Shown here: positions 47,801 to 57,807 of the stretch, piece after piece
Position numbering within the stretch: position 1 is the first letter of the stretch
Layout of the letters: each line of letters begins with the position of its first letter
Origin: Melampsora larici-populina 98AG31
Lineage: Eukaryota > Basidiomycota > Pucciniomycetes > Pucciniales > Melampsoraceae
Length of the DNA: 64,000 bases
Reading direction: 5' to 3'
Assembly (NCBI RefSeq): GCF_000204055.1
Contig: NW_006768779.1
Location: 1,085,283-1,149,282, forward strand
The notes under the pieces: model-generated
The model's database searches: none
Told to the model about the DNA's origin: nothing
What the model saw: only the letters and a program-made list of their open reading frames with translations
Translations under genes and position numbers: made by a program

Positions 47801-48217
47801 ATCTGGTCCTCACATTGACACCGAGCAAGAGATGGAGGGTTACTTGTCTGGAAAATTTCCACTTAATGGTGGCACACTTTTGTCGTGGTGGAAGGTATGT
47901 GTTATTGTTGATCTGATCATTGATACCAAATTCCCTAACCACCTCTTTTGTTTTAGGACAATGCCGGGGCATTTCCTGTCCTTGCCCTCATGGCTTGTGA
48001 CTTTTTGGCGTGCACTGGAACCACTTGTTCCTGTGAACATGTTTTTTCAAGTGCAGCTGATGTGTGTGGGTCTGATCAATGTGCTATGGCAAGCCGCACT
48101 ATAGAGCAATGTTCTTCATCTTGGGAATGGATCAGATCAGGCATCAAGGTTCCTGGCGAATTTCCTGGAGCTCTTACTTTGGTTGAGAAGATGGATAAAA
48201 ATGAAGGCTCCCTTTGA
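44860..48217 (+). pseudogene. hAT-2 transposase relic
   Basis: Decayed multi-exon transposase of the same family as hAT-1. Recognisable parts: N-terminal acidic/basic region (about 44900-45090); BED-like finger CWWC ... GHRNGSKG ... CPRQ (about 45405-45500); core start LIHDGWTTCWSRYAFIG (about 46200-46255) with HLSLKLAAWNHAGVLLARP; a middle acidic region (about 46740-46900); VATILNP (about 47585); and the dimerisation part FPVLALMACDFLACTGTTCSCEHVFS-type (about 47970-48060). Stops: TGA at 45657-45659, 47607-47609, 47613-47615 and 47676-47678, all fitting CGA, and TAA at 47550-47552, fitting CAA. It is not functional. Confidence 0.75.
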
Positions 48218-48545
48218 TTTTCAATTTAATTTTTTTCTATTTTAATATTGTCACTCATTCAATTCCCTTACCTCCTTTCTATTCTCAGTTTCATTCTTTT
48301 CTATCTTTAACTTCTCTCAATTATCCTCTCTTATTTGGTTCTTCTTCTGGTTCTCGGCTCTCATTGTTACAAATTTTGGCTACTTTTTTTCTTCCTTTAC
48401 TCCCTTACTCAGCTCTTTAATAGTTCTTGAATATGTTTGCCAGGTACTTATCTAAATGCTTTTTAATCATATTCTATGTTCATATTTAAAATAATTGTGT
48501 GTGCGCTATGATAGCGTTAGTGAGTCAGTATCGTAGTGCCTCATA

Positions 48546-49769
48546 CACAGGGGCCAAAATAGATACTCACATACATGTGAGCGTTGTAGACTTTTTGGAA
48601 TTCTCCAAAAAAGATTCATTTTCTTTCAGATTGATTCAATTCACAATTTTGTTTGTGTTCAGGTGATCATCCTGTGGTTCTCATATTTTACTTGACATTT
48701 ATTGAGAAGGCTCATTTCCATCTTGGATGAGCAATAACTGATTCCCGATGAGTACTCAGGATCAGCTCATGAGGCACTGAATACTCAGAAATTTGTTCAA
48801 AATGAAGATGAGCACATGAACTATACCTTCCTGAGGCTTCATTTTTCAGTGAAGAAGCCTGCCCAGGGGCGTCCCATTTGAGCTGCTCAGCAAATACTCA
48901 GTAGCATCCCCTGACTGGATCACTGATGGGCCGGACTTTTCTCAGACTTCCTTGCTAAGGAATGAAGCCTGATAAAAGCGTCATCCTATCTGCTCATTGC
49001 TCAGCTAATCCTCAGTGATATCCCTGGATAAAGTTTTTCACACTGAGGGGCTGAGATCAACTGAGCAGCCCCTCAGCCAATACTCAGTGACATCCTTTGG
49101 ATCCTTCTGATCCAGCCAGGAATGTCCCTGAGGACTAGCTGAGCAGGCCCTCATCCAATGAGCAGTGAAATCCTCCGGATCCTCCTGATCTCAGGGATGC
49201 CCCTGGGGAATAACTGAGCAGCCCCTCATGCAATGAGCAGTGAAATCCTCCGGATCCTCCTGATCTCAGGGATGCCCCTGAGGAAGAACTGAGCAGCCTC
49301 TCATCCAATGAGCAGTGAAATCCTCCTGATCTCAGGGATGCCCCTGAGGAATAACTGAGCAGCTCAGTTGAACGAGCAGACGGGCCTCAGGCTTCATTCC
49401 GGAGCCATGAAGCTTGAGGCAAGCTTGGCGCTCTGTGATCCATCTGGGGGATACTTCAGAGACTTAGCTAAGGAAATACTCAGTTCAGCTCGGCCCCTAA
49501 GCTATACATTGGTGGCATCCCTTGGACCTTACTGAACCAGGGAATGCCGCTCAGGATCAGCCCTTCCTCAGACTTCTTTGCTCAGGAATAAATGCTGAGG
49601 AAGGCTTAGTTTGTCTGCTCAGTTCCTGATGATCACGTAATCAGCTGACAAACAGAAAGAAAAGGGAAACAAATGGGAAACAAATGGGAAACAAATTGGA
49701 AACGAATGGGAACAAAACAGGAAAATTTCAACGCTCACATAGTTGTGAGCATCAATTTTTGCCCCTGTG
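48546..49769. mobile_element. CACTA-like non-autonomous element, copy 2 (1224 bp)
   Basis: Same ends as copy 1 (CACAGGGGCCAAAAT ... ATTTTTGCCCCTGTG). The 3-bp duplication is ATA (48543-48545 and 49770-49772). It is about 95% like copy 1, but carries extra tandem units of about 70 bp (about 49125-49365, each with CCTCATCCAATGAGCAGTG or similar and ATCTCAGGGATGCCCCTG). Confidence 0.85.
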
Positions 49770-49792
49770 ATAGTGCCTGATGCGCACCCCTA

Positions 49793-50110
49793 CACAAAAG
49801 ACATAGCGGGTTGTTTGTTGTTATGAGCCCATTCAGGACTATGCTTATATCTGTGTATGCTTGTACTGTAACCCCAGGCGCTCTTATCTGTCGAGTGCAG
49901 AGGTTTTACCTATCCTCATGTTGCAATACCATTATAGGTTGTAGAGCATCTTTCCATCTAGTCCCTTGACAAGTCACCTCACGAGTCATAATATTTGTGA
50001 TAGTGGTGCATAGAGGATGTACAAGATGGTGGTAGATATCACCACTATCTATGACCCTTCATATTGCTGTGTGTAGCGCAGCAATTTTGACGTTGTCCAG
50101 ATGCAGCCAC
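49793..50110 (-). pseudogene. Unrecognised repeated gene, upstream fragment
   Basis: A minus-strand frame with MTREVTCQGTRWKDALQPIM and TRQIRAPGVTVQAYTDI leads up to the hAT-2 edge and, past the element, into the fragment at 44014. It contains a TAA (about 49890) and a TGA (about 50060) that fit CAA and CGA. Further 5', about 50045-50314 is open in another frame (LQMNSIVPFQEKPEKRFPIG), so an intron or frameshift lies between. Confidence 0.45.
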
Positions 50111-50314
50111 ATCTGCAGCCAACAGAAAGGACGGGTCAACACAGCAAGTGGTGGCTGAAATTGAAAGATAGTCCTGTGTCATTGACGCAAGCACAGGTAA
50201 GGTCCTTGTAGGCTGTAGTACAGCCAACAATCCTATTGGAAACCTTTTCTCAGGTTTTTCCTGGAATGGCACAATTGAATTCATTTGCAAGTGATTTTCA
50301 ATATCAAGCCACAG

Positions 50315-50498
50315 CACTTCTGGCAAAGATACCTTGGTTTGTAATCCTTGGGTATACATTCCCTTGAGGAATCAATCCAAGGCTTTCTTTGCCCACAAAG
50401 ATTCCCTCAGGTCATTTAATCAGAACTTGTGTTTCCAAGCTATCACCATCCAAGGACACCTTGGATTCTCCAAATCCAAGGAGCCTTTGTTGGCTGTG
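50315..50498. mobile_element. CACTG-ended MITE, copy 3 (184 bp)
   Basis: Starts CACTTCTGGCAAAGATACC and ends CCTTTGTTGGCTGTG. CAG is duplicated (50312-50314 and 50499-50501). Slightly shorter than copies 1 and 2. Copy 1 of the surrounding duplicated segment (about 33110) has the empty site. Confidence 0.8.
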
Positions 50499-50549
50499 CA
50501 GAAAGCACTGGCATCTGTTCTGAGGTTTTGTGTGAGCTGGCAAAAGGTA

Positions 50550-50629
50550 TGACTCCACTGGGGCTCGAACCCAGGACAACATGCGAACACAATGTTAAGC
50601 AGGCGCTCTACCAACTGAGCTATAGTGCC
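50550..50629 (-). tRNA. tRNA-like sequence, copy 2 (noncanonical)
   Basis: Identical over 80 nt to 32992-33071, with the same intact A and B boxes and the same mismatched acceptor and anticodon stems. It lies about 240 bp upstream of coding-looking sequence on the same strand. Confidence 0.5.
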
Positions 50630-50738
50630 ATGAGGGTCGTAAAACCCTTTGCTGCTATGTCGGCATACACCACCCTGATTAGGCTGTCCCCAATCCGAAC
50701 CCCACCATTTCTCACACACAGGCATGACAAAAAACATT

Positions 50739-51879
50739 AACGGTACTCAAAGTAAGAAGGTGGTTTCTGCCTAGTTTGGAAACCTAGGGAAACCTACTTC
50801 CAAAAACTAGGCACCACCCGGAAAAAGTAGGCGAGCACTCTTCATACTGCCGTGCTGGTTGCCTCATTTCACACTCATCTTGTTGGCTCAACCACTACCA
50901 CCATCCTATTCTGCAAAGTTCAAACCCTCAGTCTCCCTCTCCAAGTTCACCAACAACTCAATTCCAGAGGAAACCCTTTATCATTCACAAACTCATATCC
51001 CTGTTCAACTACAAATTTCAATTGATTCACCTACTCATTCCAAACTTTTAATAAAACAAATTCTAGACTTACCACATTTGACTACAATCTTTTCATTTGG
51101 TATACCGATTGATCATCAAGTTGAAGATGAATTTGATTTAAATCAGTCAGAACTCGGTTCTAATTCTTTTGATTTTGATAAGAAGTATTGCTGGACTAGT
51201 CAATTTATTTTCAATCAACTCCTTCAAACCCTGAAGTGTTAACAGATACAATCTCAATTCTAAAGTCTTGAGAGTTGTGAAAAACAATTGATTTTGGAAA
51301 CAATAGGTTGTTCAAAAGGTTTTTTGGTATGATCATCCTTAACCCCATGCAAGTTGTGATGATTGATTGTTTTTAAAAACAATTGCTCGGTCTAGGTTTT
51401 TGTTGTGATGTGTTTCTTTTTCTTTTTTGGGTGTCTCTGCAATGAAAATTTGATGTACAAATGAACAGAAGCCTGAGTCGAGAGTGCCCAGTGCAACTCT
51501 ATGTTGTAGAAAGTGAGAGTTGAAACAATTGATTGTTTCAAAAACCAATCAACCATTTTCAAATCAAAGGTTGTCATGATCTTGAGGTGAAGGCAGGCGT
51601 GTAAGCTGACGTAAGATGGAGGAGGATTGAGGTTCCAAGGTGGGATACATGACAGATAGGACCTTTCCAGATGCTTGAACCATATCTACGGACAGTTCTT
51701 GCCGGAGGCCAATGCAAGGTGTGTGGCAGAGGCCAAAGGTATCTTTAAAGTAGAAAAAGGGTCCACAAAGCTACCCGATCACGGAAAACATACTTAGAAA
51801 AAAAATCACCGCCAAAACAATAAAGTAGGTTCTAGGTTCTCAAGTAGGCAGAAACCACCTTTTTACCTTGAGTACTGTT
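50739..51879. mobile_element. 1141-bp inverted-repeat element, ATT duplication
   Basis: The ends (AACGGTACTCAAAGT and the complement of ACCTTGAGTACTGTT) extend to about 35 bp, including AGGTGGTTTCTGCCT. ATT flanks both sides (50736-50738 and 51880-51882), and copy 1 of the host segment (about 32884) shows the empty site. An open frame of 127 codons (50859-51242) has no recognised motif. Confidence 0.75.
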
Positions 51880-52125
51880 ATTGGTATGTTGAAGTAAGGC
51901 ACTTGGTCAATTGTTATTCATTACTAGGTCAAAAATAACATCTTGTTGACAGACAATCAAGACCATGATACGTACACAGTTATTTGTGTTATGTGCTGTG
52001 CTGTGTCATGTTTCAATTTTGCTAAGTAATCACAATCATGAAATCCCAATGTTTTCCCGCTTAGTTTTACCTATTATATTTTGTGTTCAAAGGCAGACTC
52101 TCTTTCCCCATCTGTCAAAAAGAGA

Positions 52126-55100
52126 GTAAGTCATTCATCACATTTTACAAGCTATAATACTGATATGTGTTACCAATAAATTTGAACATCCTTTAGATAT
52201 TTGCTTTGAGTTCAATCTTCAAACATTTTAGTTTCTTATGTTGACTTTTCCTCCACCTTTACTTTACAGGTACATCATATTACTTTATCTTATATTGTGG
52301 TTTTTTAACTGTCTTTTCTTCTATATTTCATTGGGCCTTTAGTTTAGCACTAAGGTCTGCATACCTAAGAGTCTGTGGAGTAGAGTGCTAAAACTCAGCA
52401 CTATTTGAGTAGGTGTTGTTGGCCATCTACCAAGACATTGTTAACACACTGACCTGATCTCAATCAGCATAAAGCACCAGTGAATAGGAGCTATCCACTC
52501 AAATTGTCTGACAAGAGTGACTTGATCAAGTTCATGCTACATACACAACAGTGAATGTGGATTCAGGAGAATAATGTGCCTAATGTCAGGTGGTGGTGCA
52601 GTGCATTTGGTGTGTCAAAAGGTGCGCCAAAGAATCTCCAAAATAGGGGGTGGAATTCCCATACATAAGATGAGGTTGATGACAGGTGAGGAACTTAACA
52701 GCTTGGTAGGATAGAGCAGGGAAATGTGGTGGGGTTTGATAACAAAAATTCAATGTGAGGAAGGGAAAAGGGAGAGAGCCTCCCCTGCCTGGTGTAGTAC
52801 AAAGATAGTACACTCTCACTGTTGCATTTTGAAATCAACCTTCTTACTAAATAATTATGTAAAAGAAGGTTGTCATTATAATCAAGATTTCTAATACTTT
52901 TACTAATGATGGAAATGTTATAGAACATTCCATGGTTCTCTAATTTTGTATATTTCAAATAGTGTTAGTGTTGTGCGTGGTGTTACGTGTGATACGCTCA
53001 TGGTGTTGTTTCTCAAGTTTCTCTGACAAATTCAATTTCCTTTTCCATCAGTTATTGATTTATCTCTTTCTCTAAAAACTCTTCAATCATTCTATAATAA
53101 ATCTTTATAACAACTTTTGATCACCACAACACCCATCTCGTTGATAGTATACAAACCCAGGAGGAGCCGTCTACCTAGCCAAAGTATAAAGGTGAATAAT
53201 GAATGACTTATTGAAGTGACAAAAAGAATATCAAAATATTAATGTTTCTCTTATAATAAAGACTTAGCAGGAATCTTGTATAATCCTGTGTGTGTTACTC
53301 ATCACCAAGTTATACCTGTGTTGATCTTGTTTAGGTATAAAATGAATCCTGCTAATCTCTTATGATATTAATAAATGCTGATTTATTCTTGTTTAGTTGT
53401 TTAACTTCTATTTTGTGGTATTTTTATTTGCTGCAATAAAGCCCTATTGTTCTCAAATCGTCTCACTAACTTGTGAGACTGCAAGGGGCAGGCTTTACAC
53501 TTTGGCAAGCCAAAGATCCTGAAGGCTACTTTAGACTCCGGGTAAGGGAGGAATCTTTGCTGATTTATGGTTCATTTGCAGAGGATATGATGGCCCAAGG
53601 CTCATAGGAATCAATACCAGGGTGCCCAGTAATAGAACCCGTAATGCTCAACTTTGGTCTTTAGACTACACAACTAATCACATACTCAAGGATCTCCTTA
53701 AGAGGATTTTGAGTATAAAGTGATTCTGATGTTGTGATGCGTTAAAAGATGAGGGATGAATCAAGGGAAGAAGGGAGGTTTATATATTCACGGGTCAAGT
53801 GTCATCTTGTGGTTGGCGTGTGATTCTGTGTGATTCTTGTCTCACTTGTGGTTGACGTTTGGGTTAGGTTTGTTACATATTCAATACATTATGCACATGT
53901 TTTTATGTGGCTCTTGACACTGAGACTGAGATCTACTTATGGATTTATACAATAATATAATATTACATGTGGTACTGTTAGCCTGTGGTCCTGTAATCAG
54001 GGCTCAGGGCTGACAGTTATACAGAGCGTGAAGGGGATAATCTACCAAATAAAGACTAGTAGAAGATGTCTAAAGACTACCCTCCTAAAACAAGAAAATC
54101 AAAAAGGGGAACTGTGTTGAAGTGAGTATTTATAAGTATCAAAAGAGAAAAGCCACTTGATTTGACTCTCAAAGGACTAAAGGCATGGTTTTTATATGAA
54201 AAAAGCACAATTTGAATTAACTCTCAACACTTATAGTGTTATTCCAGTCTGATAACTAACAGAAAATAGTGCAATATCCTTTTGATATTATTCCCAAAAG
54301 ACTTTATAAGTCAAAACACTACAACACTAAGGTGAATTTCTCTTTATAGCAATAATAAAGGGTGTATTTAAGTGACCAGGTACTATTAAATAAGTTTACA
54401 AAGATAAACAAATTGATAATGTTGTAAATGATAAAGAAAAACTGGAAACAACAACACTCAAATCCTCCATTTGATAATATATAACACCAATACAACGATT
54501 AACAACTTCAAAAATCAACAAAAACCGTCAAAAACCAACAAAATCTCTCTGATTTAACCTTATGATGTCATTATTATTGATGTTTGCCGTGATTAAAGCT
54601 GTGAAACTGATCAATTGAACAATACAGTGGTTGCTGTGTTTGAATCCAGTTAAAAACTCCCATTTGAACTTTTCATTTTTTCTTGATGACCAACATAAAA
54701 TAAAATAGCTGTACAACACGGAAAAGATATAACACCCTTGGGGCCAAAAGATCACCACAGGGTGATGTATACTTTCTGGGTCTACTTGTACATGTGTATA
54801 TGTAAACGCAAAATTCAAGATTCACACCATTTCTTTTGTTTCCTCATAACTTTTTCACTAAACCTCTGTTGATATTGATTTGAATGTTGTACATTATGAA
54901 ACAAATTATTCCGCCTCAAATGAACTATGACTCATCCTGATCTGACAAGTTTTGACATATGTAATTAGCTGACAACCTTCAATTTCAATGGATTTTGATC
55001 ATTTTCAGCACTGTTCTCATCTAATATTGATTTCTCTTCTATCATGAGATCATCGTGAATCAATCCAATCATAAGAATAACTATAAAACCAATCTGAAAA

Positions 55101-56444
55101 TTTTTTGGTGTCATAAATCCCACAATGACAGCACTACACAGGAATTAATCCTGTAGTACCCTTGTTTACCATCCTTGAATTTTCCTCTTTCTTGAAGAAC
55201 TTCACTCCTCCCTTGACAATTCTCATGATTAAGGTTTTTGATGACTAATGTGACCTTCCTCTGTAATAATCAAACCTTCTTGCACCTTTAAATCCCATAC
55301 TAATAACCCAAAAACCATTTTCCAACTCTCATACCATATTTTTGACTTTTTTATACATTTCTTTCTCTTTCTTTCTTCTGATAATGTTCAACTATTTTTA
55401 AATTGAATCACTATAATTTACATAATTGATGATTACATGAGATTAATTTATAATTTCTGGACAATGAAATAATAAAAATATGAAAAAACCCAATTTTGCC
55501 CTAAAAACTTCAATTCTTCTAATAATGATATAATTTTTTGATTTTTCTTGATTGACCCTATACATATATTGATTAACAGATGGTATGTAGCAGCTTGTGA
55601 ACCTGGAGGCTGTGAATGGGTGATGCAGGAGGTGTAAGGGAATGAGGTACCCTATGTCCCCGGGGGAAGAAGAATTAGGTGGGATTTAATCATAAATTTG
55701 TTATGGCAAAGGAACCAGTGATTTATTAAGATGTAGTTTTTGTGCAGATGGATTCCATTGATCCAATGAGAGTGGATTCATTGCCTCATTTCTCGATTTC
55801 CAAGAGTTTGAGTAGAGTCAGCCATCTTGTACCCCTCAAAAGACCAATGTGGTTGTTATTCCAGACAGCCCTGATGCAGCCTGGAGTCCTGACAATCTCT
55901 TCACTTGAAACTATTAGTGTACTCCACTTGCTGTTTTGTATAAAATCAAAAGCAGATCTATGTACACACATTTCATAAGATATTGAATGTTTTCAATTAG
56001 CTCAAGTCAAAAATGGTAATATTTCAAGAGAGGGTGCAATGCACCCCTTGCACAGAGGGTGGAAGGCAAAATTTTGGGTCAAATTTCTGTGCACTGGTGC
56101 ACCAGATTTTGAAAAAGCTGTACCCACCACCTGAAAGGTTGTGCTTGAATCCTTGATAAGTTCCAATTACCAAAAATTTGTCATGATCTGGTCATTTTCT
56201 CTGCCTCACACCAATCCCTCTTTGATTTTTCTCCCTCTATGCTAGTGGTAAACATACTAGGGTTTATTGGGAATGGTTCTTATAGATACAAAACAATTGA
56301 TGTAGCTTAATTGAAGAGCTTTCTGGGCAAGGAAGGTTGGAAGAAAGGACAACATGTTATTCCAATCCAACACCTTTCACAGAACTATGGCTGCACATGC
56401 ACCCCTCGATCCCATAGCCCTTAGTGTTCTCAATTTTTTGAAAG
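52126..56444. other. AT-rich gene desert
   Basis: More than 4 kb with many stops in all frames. A stretch near 53450-53560 has higher complexity (CACTTTGGCAAGCCAAAG hairpin), suggesting an old element. No LTR pair, inverted repeat or protein was recognised. Confidence 0.45.
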
Positions 56445-56527
56445 TTGTCTAAGATGGGGAAGATGTGCACTACAAACAACTTTCAAAAGGTGAAGATTCA
56501 ACTTTTGTGCTATTGCCTAACTCAACC

Positions 56528-57107
56528 AAGTCCCTCTTGGAGTCGACACACAAGTAAGAGAGGGACTTGTGGCTTATACATGATTTTTGGTGGAAGCCAA
56601 AAAAAATTGACTGGGGACTTCTTCAACCCTCAATATCTCCGTCCCCTGCAAATAAAATCCTCTGCACCCAAGAAAGGCTTGATGTGCCTGCTCAACCTAC
56701 ATATGTTGGGTCTTTCAAGATTCTCTCTTAGGTTTAAGAAAGCGCTAGAAACCAGTCATAAAAAATTGGGCTCTGTGTAACAATCCAGCTTGCCTGGTGT
56801 GAGGATTTGACATGTTGGACAGCTTTCTCAGGAATTGTGGTGTTTTTTGCAAACTCCGCCCTCTCATTACTCTGCAATAGATGTACTTACATAACAGCTA
56901 AGAAGCAAGCTACATTGATGTGTGTAGAGTAAGCAGGCGCACAAGGCCTCTCCTTGGTATAGAAGATCTTTATTGGCAGGGGACGGAATTATTGAGGGTT
57001 GAAGAGCTCCCCAGCCAAAAAAAATTGGCCCACACGCCCAAAACCATGTATTAAGCCATGGCCCAAAAGTCCCTCTCTCGACGTACTCGCTCGACCTAGA
57101 GGGACTT
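56528..57107. mobile_element. Inverted-repeat element whose arms are themselves hairpins
   Basis: The arms of about 150 bp (56528-56680 and about 56950-57107) pair with each other. Both start AAGTCCCTCT and carry, about 35 bp in, AGAGAGGGACTT, so each arm tip can fold alone. Shared inner motifs include CTTCAACCCTCAAT and CCGTCCCCTGC. The target duplication is not clear. The open frame at 56445-56780 is arm sequence. Confidence 0.65.
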
Positions 57108-57114
57108 AATTAAG

Positions 57115-57440
57115 TTAGCGCTATCGCGCATAATGACGATCTCAATAGCAACAAACGATGTAGGTACACCACGGAGGGGTCTGGACCGTCCCATGGCGGC
57201 CGTTGCGGACCGCCCACAGGCGGCCACTGGCTGCGACAGGTTGGGCCATCCACAGATGGTCCACACGTCCGCGGCCTGGTAGGCGTCCTCAGGGCCGTCA
57301 CCCAAAACGGCCCATGGGCAAGCGAAATGCAGACTGGATGCTGTCCTTGGACCGCCCATGGGGTTTTTTTTGAAACAAAAAAAAAGACCGAGGGCCCTCG
57401 GTCTTTGCATGCAAAGACCCGACCCTGTCTAAGAGCTCTC
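57115..57440. other. GC-rich block with repeated GACCGCCCATGG motifs and a palindrome
   Basis: Markedly richer in GC than its surroundings. GGACCG(T/C)CCAT or GGCGG...CCGCC motifs recur at about 57182, 57210, 57305 and 57350. It ends in a near-perfect palindrome AAAGACCGAGGGCCCTCGGT (about 57384-57405), followed by a second GCATGC palindrome. It may be the terminal region of a large element covering the genes that follow. Confidence 0.4.
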
Positions 57441-57807
57441 GCGGTTCACATATCAGAGACGTGAACCTCCTAAAAAGGTGACACACACGCATTGCAACTT
57501 TCTTTGACGGTACAAGAATGATGGTATTCAGGAAGTATCATATAGACGGAAACCCAAATACATAACATCTGCACTTAATTTTAATCAATCATGGTTGTGA
57601 TACATTATCACACCCTCCTCATACTCCCGGATTTGCTGCTGCCAAGAGCGCAACGGGACCTTGTTCAGCGGCGGCAATGACGTCGGCTTCAGCTGGCAAT
57701 CGCAACTCGACCTCGTCTCTCAACTCGTGAAAGAATGTATCGCCAGTGAAAGCCGTGCTGTCTTCATTATAGATAAGGTCATAGAACCTAACAAACGGCG
57801 AGAGTTT

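Larger units (their letters stand above)
44023..49792 (+). mobile_element. hAT-2, decayed hAT element
   Basis: The left end CAGGGGGTG and right end CACCCCTA form a weak short inverted repeat. The 8-bp flanks (44015-44022 and 49793-49800) match only partly, so the ends are tentative. The transposase relic lies inside, and a CACTA-like element (48546-49769) is inserted near the right end. It interrupts the unrecognised gene. Confidence 0.5.
50215..52125 (-). repeat. Duplicated segment, copy 2, with tRNA-like core
   Basis: Inverted counterpart of 31955-33875. Interrupted by a CACTG MITE (50315-50498) and a 1141-bp element (50739-51879); copy 1 shows both empty sites. It leads directly into the unrecognised repeated gene on the same strand, so the segment is probably that gene family's 5' region. 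Confidence 0.75.

Noticed and set aside
50859..51242. 127-codon frame in the 1141-bp element
   Set aside because: Leu/Ser/Pro-rich, no recognised motif, inside a non-autonomous element. Could be real but cannot be supported.
53110..53560. Possible solo LTR in the AT-rich desert
   Set aside because: No TG...CA boundary with a matching 5-bp duplication was found.
56445..56780. 111-codon open frame
   Set aside because: Most of it is the left arm of the inverted-repeat element, and its mirror arm gives no comparable frame.
57096..57492. Open frames in the GC-rich block
   Set aside because: High GC lowers stop frequency, several frames are open at once, and the DNA is built of repeated short motifs.
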